This document shows positions 18,501-26,843 of a stretch of DNA of 64,000 bases, piece after piece; positions within the stretch are counted from its first letter, which is position 1; each line of letters starts with the position of its first letter. Below the pieces are notes generated by a model. It was given only the letters and a program-made list of their open reading frames with translations. It searched no databases and was not told where the DNA came from. This stretch comes from Pedobacter mucosus. GTDB taxonomy: Bacteria > Bacteroidota > Bacteroidia > Sphingobacteriales > Sphingobacteriaceae. Both the position numbers and the translations under genes were made by a program. The stretch lies in contig NZ_CP087585.1 in the NCBI RefSeq assembly GCF_022200785.1, forward strand, positions 1,488,001 through 1,552,000. The letters run 5' to 3'.

Positions 18501-21100
18501 CTTAAGCGGTCACCTTTTTCTGGGCGGATACCCAAATAATTGCTATAAACATGGTAAGGAATACTGAAATTATCGATGCTAAAGTTACCCCCAGGTTCAA
18601 AAATCTTAGTAGTGAAGTTTGCTCTTAAAACACCTGGAGCGGTATTATTTTCATTTAGATTGGTGTTAATTTTTGCAGTGCCAGCTTGATTTAAAGTTCC
18701 TTCGAAAATTGTTTTTATTTGCGATTGAAAGTTAACTGTTGGATTATCAAAACTAAAATCATCAAAGCCTTTAAATTTGGTTTCTGTAGTATTTAAATTA
18801 ACATCTACTTTCGCTTTTAAATTTTGTGCGACGGCACCAAAAAGCCATTTGGCTGATAGTGTGGCAGCGCCTGAGTTTGTGGTTAGATAAGGTTTGTTTC
18901 CAACATTGAAATCAATATTTAAACGGTTTGGCATTACCGTTTCAATTTTTAAAGTTTTAGTAAAAGTTGCGCCACCAGCCTTAATTTTTGCCATCCAGTC
19001 GCCGGTTGGAGAAGTGCTCTCTGTAGCAGTTTTGAAAGTATAAAAACCATTCGTTGGTTTCCCATTAATTAATCTTTTATACAATTGCCCTTTCGGATTA
19101 TAAAAATCCATAGTTACAGGATAATTAGCAGGCAATTTTTTAAGTTTATCTTCTAATATAAAAGATACAAAAACGCTATCACCGGGACGCCAAACGCCTC
19201 GTTCACCATAAATAAAGCCCTTTAATCCATTTTGTACAACATCGCCGCCAACATTAAAGCGGCTTAAAGGAAGTGAACTTCCGTCATCTAGTTTTAAATA
19301 CCCCCGCTCAGCTCCATTTTTAGCAATTAATAAAAACGGCTGCCGCTTTAGATTAAAAGTCGCAAAACCATCTCCATCGGTTTTCGAACTCATTATAATC
19401 TGTTTTTGGTAGTCCATTAACTCCAAATTAATACCACTTAAAGGTTTAGCAGTCAATAAATCTGTTGCTACGATTAGCATGCTGTTATCGTTGCCTCTTT
19501 TAGCCACTAAACCGATATTTGATGCTATTAAATTTCTACTTGCCCAACGTTCGTTGGTGTAGAAAGAAGCAGTACATGGGTTTTCTCTGTCATTCCAACT
19601 ATAATTTTTAGGATAGTAGTTATTATAGCGCATCCAAAAATCATCATCTTCATCAATTTTTTCGCCATAACTTTCGTAATCACGGTTTTCATCATCACCA
19701 ATATTTTCAGTATTTTCTTTACACTTATATGCATTATATTCCTGTCTGAAAGCGATGGTAACCCGATACATTGCGCCGGGCTCGGTACGAATCATTTTAT
19801 CTAAATCAAGTGTGAATCGATTTTTTAAATATAGATTAAGCGCTTTATCTTCATCTAAACGTATCGTTTTTTGCAAAATGGGCTTGGCCACCCGGCGTAA
19901 TTCATTTCCATCTTTGTAACCATTCGATTGAAAAAATTGCGGAATATTATTTTCGTAAATTTTGATTACAGTAACATCTACGGCTTTCAAATTTACAGCT
20001 TCAAAAGGCAGCACCAATTTTCCTGAATTAGGTAAAATCGTACCTCCACCAGAAATGGAAACAGAAGGAATTTTATCATCAAAAACCAGATTTGCAGTTT
20101 TACTTACGGCTATTTTTTTACCATTTATGTTTTCAACTCCAGCATTTACGTTTAAAGCAAAAGTTCCTTTTAATGTTTCTGGTGCATAAATTCTTACCTG
20201 ACTCGCATCAATGGTGTAACGCAAATCGCTTAAATTGCCAAGGGTGATCATGCCATTTAAATCTTGACCGATACCAACAGGTTCAGAAAATTGCACCAAG
20301 GCATAATCTTCTTCTCCCTGGATGGCTTTAATATCTAAAATATCAAATTTATTTAGAGCAGGTACATCAGCATTTAATTCTCCATTTTGAGCTGCATCAA
20401 TGGCATCGCCATCCCAATTAATTTTCAAAGGTTGATCTTTACTATTCTTTTTTATGCTATCAATGGTAAATTTTGAAGTGTTTTTTGTTGGGTCATGCTG
20501 CCATTTTATCTTTAGCTTTTGATCAAACTCCAATGTGATGGTTTTTTCTATGGCTTCAGTTTCTTCGGCATCAGCAGTAGAAACTTCACCAATTAATTTC
20601 ATATAATCTAACGAAGTATTGTTCTGTGAGATTAAGCCATTTTGTTTAACCATTAATCCAGGAGTTATTACATTAAAGTCAAATTCAAAATCTTCCAAAC
20701 CTTTTTCCGTAGGCGCAACGCTAGATAATTTGAAATTCACCGTGTAATTTTTGCCAGATTTTAAGTTTTCATCAGGTCTAAATTCAACAGTTTGAGCATC
20801 AATCCAATAGGTCTTACCAGATATGGAAGGTGAGAAATCGAAGAGCGCTCGTGTATCGGCTTTACCTAAATTTTGCATGCCCATTGCAACATTTGTTAAA
20901 TGTAGTCTAATAAAACTTTTTTTAGAAATCGTTCCAGATGTATACGCTTCTATATATTTTGCATAAGCCTGATTATCGACATTTGATTTTCGGTTTTTAT
21001 TGAAATATATAAAAACAAATGCCGCAATAGAAACAAGAAGAACACTAATGAAAATGATTTTCTTTTTAGAAGATGACTGGTAACTAGACGGTTTTTCCAT
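15521..21100 (-). CDS. Bacterial alpha-2-macroglobulin, membrane-anchored, with intact thioester motif
   Basis: 1859 residues, the large form usual in Bacteroidota. An N-terminal membrane anchor (about residues 14-34, IIFISVLLVSIAAFVFIYF) lacks a lipobox. MG domains follow, including the MG3/MG4 region with FIYGERGVWRPGDSVFVS (about 640-660) and an ANG..-type MG7 region. The thioester motif CIEQ is at residues 1410-1413, followed by the thioester domain helices (GGLSYWPG, AGHFLIEA) and a C-terminal receptor/MG10-like domain. The family traps proteases in the periplasm and is thought to protect the cell. The frequent partner gene pbpC is not adjacent. Confidence 0.93.
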   Translation of the reverse strand: MEKPSSYQSSSKKKIIFISVLLVSIAAFVFIYFNKNRKSNVDNQAYAKYIEAYTSGTISKKSFIRLHLTNVAMGMQNLGKADTRALFDFSPSISGKTYWIDAQTVEFRPDENLKSGKNYTVNFKLSSVAPTEKGLEDFEFDFNVITPGLMVKQNGLISQNNTSLDYMKLIGEVSTADAEETEAIEKTITLEFDQKLKIKWQHDPTKNTSKFTIDSIKKNSKDQPLKINWDGDAIDAAQNGELNADVPALNKFDILDIKAIQGEEDYALVQFSEPVGIGQDLNGMITLGNLSDLRYTIDASQVRIYAPETLKGTFALNVNAGVENINGKKIAVSKTANLVFDDKIPSVSISGGGTILPNSGKLVLPFEAVNLKAVDVTVIKIYENNIPQFFQSNGYKDGNELRRVAKPILQKTIRLDEDKALNLYLKNRFTLDLDKMIRTEPGAMYRVTIAFRQEYNAYKCKENTENIGDDENRDYESYGEKIDEDDDFWMRYNNYYPKNYSWNDRENPCTASFYTNERWASRNLIASNIGLVAKRGNDNSMLIVATDLLTAKPLSGINLELMDYQKQIIMSSKTDGDGFATFNLKRQPFLLIAKNGAERGYLKLDDGSSLPLSRFNVGGDVVQNGLKGFIYGERGVWRPGDSVFVSFILEDKLKKLPANYPVTMDFYNPKGQLYKRLINGKPTNGFYTFKTATESTSPTGDWMAKIKAGGATFTKTLKIETVMPNRLNIDFNVGNKPYLTTNSGAATLSAKWLFGAVAQNLKAKVDVNLNTTETKFKGFDDFSFDNPTVNFQSQIKTIFEGTLNQAGTAKINTNLNENNTAPGVLRANFTTKIFEPGGNFSIDNFSIPYHVYSNYLGIRPEKGDRLSGMLVTGKDHKIEIVNVNTDGKLLLGNKTVQVELYKTQWRWWWEQDNQDTYANFTQNQFNKLIETHQVKLVNGKGSWNLRINEPEWGRYLIIVRDVNGGHVTGKSVYIDWPGWAQREQGSNPTEASMLSFTANKEKFVVGEDIILTIPTAKNGRALISIENGSRVLKTFWIDTKAGQTQYKFKAEKEMAPNVFANITLFQPHAQTINDLPIRMYGAIPISIEDPQTILKPTIKMLDKIKPETENSITIGEQNGKAMTYTVALVDEGLLDLTRFKTPDPHRTFYAREGLGVKTWDLFDYVLGAWGGNLERILSIGGDGSINRNLNPAKANRFTAVVKYMGPFTLNKGESKTHTFKLPQYIGAVRAMVVAGENAAYGFAEKSVQVKKPLMVLATLPRVIGPGESFTLPVTVFTTENNLKSVTVQLNANNLLINGTSKQQLLYRQVGEKVAYFELKAPDKIGIAKINVVAQSGNEKTIYSVEMDIRNPNPYITNVISASVQPHTKWESNYLPIGMNSTNSGTLEVSSIPSLNLAKRLNYLIQYPHGCIEQTTSSIFPQLYLDRLSPLSEQQKITTEKNIKIGINRIKGFQGTDGGLSYWPGEGASDEWGSNYAGHFLIEAQNAGYTLPVGLLADLLRFEKSKAINWAPNSNNFYGGDLSQAYRLYVLALAKKPEIAAMNRLKAFEYLSVASKWRLAAAYKIVGQNEVAQNMIKGLSIAVKPYTQLGGTYGSEVRDDAMILETLTLMGQKAKAASLLQPLAAKLGENTWYSTQTTAYSLLAIAKFCGSNKSANKLQYQYSLDGKTAAVNVNQYINSAAVSFKGNKTSITNNGANVLFVRLILAGQPVAGQNNFTPNKPEVLNMNVTYKRLNGTILDPTTLKQGTDFYAEVNIKNPGKMGYYEQMALTQIFPSGWEIINTRINDNQSILASSSFTYQDIRDDRVFTYFNIRENENLIYKVLLNASYLGKYYLSAVQCEAMYNNNISATQAGKWVQVIK

Positions 21101-21221
21101 TGCTAATAACTATGCTTAATAAGAATTTATGACTTTGCTTTGAGGCTAATATTTATTGTCCGCATGAAAGTAATTATAATTACGGTTATAATAAATTTTT
21201 GTAAAACTTTCGTTGATTCTC

Positions 21222-21252
21222 TTGTTCCTTAAAGCTGATTTGGATATGTTTA
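21222..21252 (+). promoter_or_regulatory. Candidate promoter of the NTF2-like gene
   Basis: TTG (21222-21224), 20-base spacer, TATGTTTA (21245-21252; 7 of 8 to TAnnTTTG). Transcription would start about 21259, just at an AAACCAAAT sequence. Confidence 0.5.
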
Positions 21253-21279
21253 CGTTTATCAAACCAAATTTGGAGCATC

Positions 21280-21705
21280 ATGATTAAGAAATTATTTGTT
21301 TTTATGAGTATCACAATATCTTCTGTTAGCCTAACTTTCGCTCAAAATACCGAAGTCGAAAAAGCTGTAAGTAAGCTCAGCGAACTGATGATAAATCCTG
21401 ACAGTTTAGCTTTGAACAAGATTATATTGAATAAGTTGAGTTATGGTCATAGCAGTGGAAAAGTTCAGACAAAACAAGAGTTTTTGCACTCTTTACTCTC
21501 AAAAGAATCTGATTTTGTAGAAATTAATATCACTAACCAGACGGTTATTGTCCAAAATAAAACTGCTTTGGTGCGCCATACCTTAAACGCGAAAACAAAT
21601 GATAAAAATGTACCTGGAACTGTGAAATTGTACATTCTCTTAATTTGGAGCAAAGAAAAAGCGGGATGGATGTTATTAGGCAGACAGGCTGTTAAAGTGC
21701 CTTAG
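21280..21705 (+). CDS. Secreted NTF2-like (DUF4440-type) protein
   Basis: 141 residues: signal peptide ending near LTFAQ, then an alpha+beta cone fold pattern with LSYGHSSGKVQTKQEF, a central strand block (VEINITNQTVIVQNKTALVRH) represented by TALVRHTL, and KLYILLIWSKEKAGWMLLGRQ. This is the SnoaL/DUF4440 pattern found in many secreted Bacteroidota proteins that likely bind small ligands; no enzymatic role can be assigned. Monocistronic and divergent from the A2M gene. Confidence 0.8.
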   Translation: MIKKLFVFMSITISSVSLTFAQNTEVEKAVSKLSELMINPDSLALNKIILNKLSYGHSSGKVQTKQEFLHSLLSKESDFVEINITNQTVIVQNKTALVRHTLNAKTNDKNVPGTVKLYILLIWSKEKAGWMLLGRQAVKVP

Positions 21706-21895
21706 ATATAGATTTTTGTTTGTTGATTTCTGATATAGAACTTTTAATCCCGATAAATTTTACTGGTTATTTTTTCGGTTTTGCTAAGAATTAAATTTAG
21801 AAATAAATATTTTTAAATTATAAATCTAAACATAGCCGCATTCCGTATGTGTTTATAATCTGCAGAAATGCATATTCAAACATAACCTTAAACAT

Positions 21896-22090
21896 ATGAC
21901 AAATACTATCGCAGCGCTTTTAGGCGGACCAGAAATGATTATTGTTGCTATCGCAGTATTGCTTTTATTTGGTGGCAAAAAAATCCCAGAATTAATGAAA
22001 GGATTAGGAAAAGGCATTAAAGAATTTAAAGCAGGACAAGAGGAGCCTTTAAACGAGCCGACTAAGGAATCCGTTAAACCTAGTATTTAA
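21896..22090 (+). CDS. tatA: Sec-independent (twin-arginine) translocase subunit TatA/E
   Basis: 64 residues. A single transmembrane helix ([21 protein letters not shown]) represented by its ends [10 protein letters not shown] and [12 protein letters not shown], the FGxKKIPEL hinge, then an amphipathic helix [14 protein letters not shown] and a short acidic tail. TatA forms the pore for folded proteins. No tatB/tatC is adjacent, which is common in Bacteroidota. Confidence 0.93.
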   Translation: MTNTIAALLGGPEMIIVAIAVLLLFGGKKIPELMKGLGKGIKEFKAGQEEPLNEPTKESVKPSI

Positions 22091-22280
22091 TGATTTGTGC
22101 GCTCAAAAAAGTTAAGAAACATAATACCGATATTAAAAAAATTATTGCTGGTGGTTTTCTCGTATTTTCAGAAAGACAGCAGATTATACATGCAGTTTTA
22201 ACTGCATTCATTTAATAAATTTTTCCTCTTATATAATTGAATTTTCAATTATTAATGAGGTTAATTTCTATTCCAACTGC

Positions 22281-22313
22281 TTGTTCTTGAAGGATTTATT
22301 CTTTCAAGAACAA
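22281..22313. other. Perfect 14-bp hairpin
   Basis: TTGTTCTTGAA (22281-22291) pairs with TTCAAGAACAA (22303-22313), extended by G-T, G-C and A-T pairs to a 5-base loop TTTAT. No T-tract follows, so it is either an imperfect tatA terminator or a structural or operator element. Confidence 0.6.
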
Positions 22314-22540
22314 TCTAAATTTCTATTGATAAATTATTATTTACCATTAATACTGATTTCCTAAGCTCAGTTTCGTAAATAATCAACCCATAAAAATTTT
22401 TTCCTTCAAAAATTAATGGTCAACTATTAAAAGGTTTCAATTATAATACAGAAGTTTCATCGAAAATTAAGTTAGAATCTGTTTATTTGCATAGTTTTGG
22501 TTAAACGTTTTAGTTCTTATACTTAACGTGTAAAACCATA

Positions 22541-22550
22541 TTAACCAAGT
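22541..22550 (+). promoter_or_regulatory. TTAACCAAGT element upstream of GH78
   Basis: A one-base variant of the TAACCAAAT element found ahead of PUL genes, 125 bases before the GH78 start, with an inverted half copy 37 bases upstream. Confidence 0.4.
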
Positions 22551-22674
22551 GTAAAAAAAACGTATTTAAAAGGCATTCAATATTTATATTGCAATGCAAT
22601 TAGATTTGAAATTAATCAGCTAACTTTTAATGGAAACCTGTTTAATGTTTCCAATAAATTTGTAATAATTACTT

Positions 22675-25350
22675 ATGAAGACAATCAGCGCCGCTTTTTT
22701 AAAATTAATTTTGATATTTATTTGTATGGTGTTTACAGCTGAAAACATACATGCCATGCAGCCATCAGCGCTAAAATGTGAATATTTAGTTAGGCCAATA
22801 GGAGTAGATAATGCAGCGCCACGTCTTTCCTGGTTAATGCTCGATAGTCGGAAGGGTGCTTTACAAAGTGCCTACAGAATTATTATTGGACTCGATTCTC
22901 TTCAGCTGTCCAGCAAACAAGGTATCCAATGGGATTCTGGGAAGGTTTTGTCGGCAAATAGTTTAATCACTTATAGAGGCAGGGCGTTAAATCCATTCAC
23001 AAAATACTACTGGCGCCTTGAACTTTGGGATAAAGATAATAAACCTGGCATAGCCGTAGTATCTAGTTTTGAAATGGGAATGATGGGCATGGAGAATTGG
23101 AAAGGCACTTGGATAAGCGATAATAAAGATATCAATACTTTGCCTGCACCATACTTTAGAAAAGTTTTTCAGCCAACAAAGCAGATTAAGTCTGCACGTG
23201 CATACATTGCAGCTGCCGGCTTGTACGAACTATATTTAAATGGAAAAAAAGTGGGAGATCATCGCCTCGATCCAATGTATACACGATTTGATAGGCGAAA
23301 TCTTTATGTAAGTTACGATGTTACAGCAAACTTAAAGCAGGGTAATAATGCAGTTGGCGTTTTACTGGGTAATGGTTGGTACAATCATCAATCGTTGGCA
23401 GTTTGGAATTTCGATAAAGCCCCATGGAGAGCACGACCAACGTTTTGCCTGGATTTAAGGATTACTTACACAGATGGTACGACTGAAGTAATCACTTCGG
23501 GTAATGATTGGAAAACAAGTTTAAGTCCGATTGTTTCGAATAGTATATACACTGCTGAACATTATGATGCAAGACTGGAACAAAAAGGCTGGAACACAGC
23601 AGATTTTGATGATTCAAAGTGGAGAGGAATTAGTTTAAGGGCCGCTCCATCAAAAAATATTGTTTCGCAAATGATGCATCCGATAAGGAATGTAGATGAA
23701 ATTGCAGTTAAAACCATGCGTAAGTTTAATGACAGCACTTATTTGTTCGATCTTGGTAGAAATATTGCAGGTGTAACCAGATTAAAAGTTAGAGGAGAAA
23801 AGGGTACTGTTATCAGACTTAAACATGCAGAGCGTTTAGACGCAGGCGGCCATGCAGATTTATCAAATATTGATGTTTACCACCGTCCTAAAGACAAATC
23901 AGATCCTTTTCAAACCGATATCTGGACCTTGAATGGTGAAGGGGAAGAAGAATTCATGCCTTTATTTAATTACAAAGGCTTTCAGTATATCGAAGTAAGC
24001 AGCAGCAGGCCAATTAAACTCACCGAAAAAAGTTTGGTAGGATATTTTATGCATAGCGATGTACCGGCCGTTGGCAAAATTTCATCATCTAATCCTTTGG
24101 TTGATAAGTTGTGGTGGGCGACGAATAATTCCTATTTATCTAATCTTTACGGTTTCCCAACAGATTGCCCACAACGGGAAAAAAATGGGTGGACGGGTGA
24201 TGGACACTTCGCCGTAGAAACGGGTTTATACAATTTTGACGGCATCACCGTTTACGAAAAATGGATGGGTGATCACCGCGATGAGCAGCAACCGAACGGC
24301 GTTTTGCCGGATATTATTCCGACCGGTGGTTGGGGTTATGGAACAGCAAACGGAACGGACTGGACCTCTACGATTGCCATTATCCCATGGGATATTTACA
24401 TGTTTTATGGTGATAGTAAACTACTTTCTGATAATTACCAAAGTATTAAACAATATGTTAATTATGTAGATGGAATCAGTAAAGGGCATTTAACTACCTT
24501 TGGTCGCGGAGATTGGGTACCGGTAAAATCTACATCTGATTTAGAATACACTTCTTCAGTTTACTTTTATGTGGATGCAAATATTCTTGCCAAAGCAGCT
24601 AAACTTTTTAACCGTCAGAATGATTATTTGATCTATAGTGCACTGGCGGAAAAAATTAAGAATGCAATTAATGCCAAGTATTTCGACTCGGCAAAAGGCA
24701 TATATGGCAAGGGCGTTCAAACCGAATTAAGTGTTGCTTTACAATGGAATATTGTTCCTGATGCTTACCGAAAAACGGTTGCAGATAATTTGGCAAAAAG
24801 AGTTATTGCAGATGGAATGCATATTGATGTAGGTGTATTGGGCGCAAAAGCAGTTTTAAACGCTTTGAGTGATAATGGTCATAGCGATATTGCTTATAAG
24901 CTGGCTTCGCAGGATACTTACCCAGGCTGGGGCTGGTGGATTGTTAATGGAGCAACAACTTTGCACGAAAACTGGGATATGGATGCAAAGCGGGATATTT
25001 CTGATAACCATATGATGTTTGGAGAAATCGGCGCTTGGTTTTTTAAAGGCATTGGTGGAATCAAAATTGATGAACAGCAGCCTGGCTTTAAAAATATCTT
25101 ATTAAAACCCCATTTTGTAGATGGTTTGAGTCATTTTGAAGCTTCACATGAAAGCCCTTTTGGCTTGATCTCATCTTCGTGGAAAAGAACTGCTAAAGGT
25201 GTAGATTATGAGGTATTGGTTCCAGCAAACTCAACTGCAACAGTAGATATCCCCCTAATTTCCGGTAAGAAAATATACCTTGATGGAAAAGAATATAATG
25301 ATAATCAGATAAAAATTAAAGCAGGGAAGTACCATTTCGAAATCAGGTAA
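22675..25350 (+). CDS. GH78 alpha-L-rhamnosidase, secreted
   Basis: 891 residues, the usual length. A signal peptide ends near residue 27, then the Bac_rhamnosid N-terminal region (LKCEYLVRPIGVDNAAPRLSW represented by GVDNAAPRLSW), a rhamnosid_N jelly roll (YIAAAGLYELYLNGKKVGD), and the (alpha/alpha)6 catalytic barrel with TDCPQREKNGWTGDGHFA, which carries the catalytic acidic residues, and GWGWWIVNGATTLHENWDMD. It releases terminal alpha-L-rhamnose from pectin or other glycans. Monocistronic, with its own hairpin downstream. L-rhamnose is a constituent of RG-I and RG-II, fitting the pectin locus 8 kb away. Confidence 0.93.
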   Translation: MKTISAAFLKLILIFICMVFTAENIHAMQPSALKCEYLVRPIGVDNAAPRLSWLMLDSRKGALQSAYRIIIGLDSLQLSSKQGIQWDSGKVLSANSLITYRGRALNPFTKYYWRLELWDKDNKPGIAVVSSFEMGMMGMENWKGTWISDNKDINTLPAPYFRKVFQPTKQIKSARAYIAAAGLYELYLNGKKVGDHRLDPMYTRFDRRNLYVSYDVTANLKQGNNAVGVLLGNGWYNHQSLAVWNFDKAPWRARPTFCLDLRITYTDGTTEVITSGNDWKTSLSPIVSNSIYTAEHYDARLEQKGWNTADFDDSKWRGISLRAAPSKNIVSQMMHPIRNVDEIAVKTMRKFNDSTYLFDLGRNIAGVTRLKVRGEKGTVIRLKHAERLDAGGHADLSNIDVYHRPKDKSDPFQTDIWTLNGEGEEEFMPLFNYKGFQYIEVSSSRPIKLTEKSLVGYFMHSDVPAVGKISSSNPLVDKLWWATNNSYLSNLYGFPTDCPQREKNGWTGDGHFAVETGLYNFDGITVYEKWMGDHRDEQQPNGVLPDIIPTGGWGYGTANGTDWTSTIAIIPWDIYMFYGDSKLLSDNYQSIKQYVNYVDGISKGHLTTFGRGDWVPVKSTSDLEYTSSVYFYVDANILAKAAKLFNRQNDYLIYSALAEKIKNAINAKYFDSAKGIYGKGVQTELSVALQWNIVPDAYRKTVADNLAKRVIADGMHIDVGVLGAKAVLNALSDNGHSDIAYKLASQDTYPGWGWWIVNGATTLHENWDMDAKRDISDNHMMFGEIGAWFFKGIGGIKIDEQQPGFKNILLKPHFVDGLSHFEASHESPFGLISSSWKRTAKGVDYEVLVPANSTATVDIPLISGKKIYLDGKEYNDNQIKIKAGKYHFEIR

Positions 25351-25652
25351 TCTTGTAAATTCTAAACGATTATTATAAAACATGACGGATATCAACCTAA
25401 TTAATTAAAATACTAGATTTTAGGTATTTTAATTAATTAGTGATCTGTTTATATTTATTTATCCATTGAAATTCTAAATCAAGCCATTTACAACCTTGCT
25501 TGAGGGTTATAATTTTATATGCCTTTAAAAAAATCTCTATTCAACAAAGCGTTATAAGTCAGTTATTCTGAAGCTTCTTCTAATTGTTATTGCAGATTAT
25601 TATTTGCTCCAAACATATGTAATTATTTAATATTTATTTAATTCTGATTTTT
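25351..25652. other. Intergenic region with long AT hairpin
   Basis: 302 bases. It contains the 17-bp inverted repeat at 25397-25440 and the leader of the membrane-protein/amidase operon. No clear promoter is found. Confidence 0.5.
25397..25440. terminator. 17-bp perfect inverted repeat downstream of GH78
   Basis: Left arm CTAATTAATTAAAATAC (25397-25413) and right arm GTATTTTAATTAATTAG (25424-25440) with a 10-base loop. It lies 46 bases after the GH78 stop and is likely a hairpin terminator or transcript stabiliser. The arms are almost free of G and C. Confidence 0.6.
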
Positions 25653-26843
25653 ATGTTTGGATCAAACACCATTGAAATTGCTCTTGGATTAATTGTCGTA
25701 TTTATCCTTTTGAGCATCATTTGTACCGCTATTCGAGAAGGAATAGAAGCTTTTTTTAAAACCAGAGCAGCTTACCTTGAACAGGGTATTCGTGAATTAT
25801 TAAATGATTTTGATGGAGAAGGAATAACGAAATCTCTTTATGAGCACCCTTTAATTTCCGGACTTTTTAATGGCAGTTACCAGAGTACCGCAAAATCCCA
25901 ATTGCAACAAAATACTGTAGATAAATCTGGTAATGCATCATTAGTAAAAAATGACTTTAACAGAAAAAGCCCTGATTTACTTGCTAAAGGCAATAATTTA
26001 CCATCTTACATTCCATCCAAAAACTTTGCCCGAGCATTAATGGATCTTGCTGTTCAGGGGAAAGATTTGAATTCCAGTAATCAAAACAGCTTATCAAATG
26101 TGATTTCTATCGAAAATATTCGCAACAATATTGCTCTTTTAGAAAGTCCTCCGGTACAAAGAGTTCTTTTAAATGCAATTGATATGGCTCAGGGCAACCT
26201 TTTAGAAGCCGAAGCTAATATTGAAAACTGGTATAATAGTAGTATGGATCGAGTTTCTGGGTGGTATAAAAGATCTACACAATGGGTAATTTTTTGGATT
26301 GGACTTTCTGTGGCAGTAGCATTAAATATTAATGTGCTTACTATAATTGATTATCTATCAAAGAATGATACTGCAAGAAAGGTAATTGTTGAGCAGGCTG
26401 GTCAATTTGCAAAAAATTCAACAGCAACGAATATGAGTTACATTGATGCTCAAACACAACTTAAGGGCCTTAATTTACCAATCGGCTGGTCGAATGAAAA
26501 TGCTGTAGGAGATGGTATTTGGTACAACTTTTTTGGTCCGGTTTTAGGATGGCTTATTGCTGGAGTGGCAGCAACACTGGGCGCTCCTTATTGGTTTGAT
26601 GTATTAAATAAGGTGATGGTTATACGATCAACTGTTAAGCCGCATGAAAAAAGTGGCGAGGAAGCATCTCAGGATACGAAAGAAAAAAAGAATGAGGTTG
26701 TAGTCATGCAACCTGCTCAAATTGCTCCTGTCCAGCAGGCAGAAAGTATCGATCATGAACACCGTGATGCCTGTGATATAGACTTTGACGAAGAAACGCC
26801 AGACACCGACTTGCCCGTATCTAAAGGAGGACTTGCGCTATGA
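25653..26843 (+). CDS. Conserved membrane protein of unknown function, partner of amidase
   Basis: 396 residues. Predicted membrane helices lie at about 5-24 (EIALGLIVVFILLSIICTAI), 210-232 (WVIFWIGLSVAVALNINVLT) and 290-312 (GPVLGWLIAGVAATLGAPYW). Conserved-looking parts are ICTAIREGIEAFFKTRAAYLEQGIRELL, given as REGIEAFFKTRAAYLEQG, the YEHPLISGLF box and LPSYIPSKNFARALMDL. Proteins with these boxes occur in distant phyla and, as far as I know, have no assigned role. The C-terminus is charged and cytoplasm-like. Its stop overlaps the amidase start, and a strong Shine-Dalgarno for the amidase sits inside it. Confidence 0.8.
   Translation: MFGSNTIEIALGLIVVFILLSIICTAIREGIEAFFKTRAAYLEQGIRELLNDFDGEGITKSLYEHPLISGLFNGSYQSTAKSQLQQNTVDKSGNASLVKNDFNRKSPDLLAKGNNLPSYIPSKNFARALMDLAVQGKDLNSSNQNSLSNVISIENIRNNIALLESPPVQRVLLNAIDMAQGNLLEAEANIENWYNSSMDRVSGWYKRSTQWVIFWIGLSVAVALNINVLTIIDYLSKNDTARKVIVEQAGQFAKNSTATNMSYIDAQTQLKGLNLPIGWSNENAVGDGIWYNFFGPVLGWLIAGVAATLGAPYWFDVLNKVMVIRSTVKPHEKSGEEASQDTKEKKNEVVVMQPAQIAPVQQAESIDHEHRDACDIDFDEETPDTDLPVSKGGLAL
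26823..26830 (+). promoter_or_regulatory. Strong Shine-Dalgarno inside the membrane-protein gene
   Basis: AAAGGAGG, 9 bases before the amidase ATG at 26840. It decides the amidase start and is rare in this genome. Confidence 0.8.

Larger units (their letters stand above)
22091..22674. other. Intergenic region between tatA and GH78
   Basis: 584 bases without a gene. It contains the perfect hairpin at 22281-22313 and, near the GH78 end, an inverted pair TTGGTTAA (22497-22504) and TTAACCAA (22541-22548) that belongs to the TAACCAAAT motif class seen before PUL genes. These probably form the control region of GH78. Confidence 0.6.

Noticed and set aside
22655..22662. TAAATTTG as a GH78 promoter element
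   Set aside because: It lies only about 12 bases before the ATG, which would give a near leaderless transcript, and no TTG element lies at the right distance.
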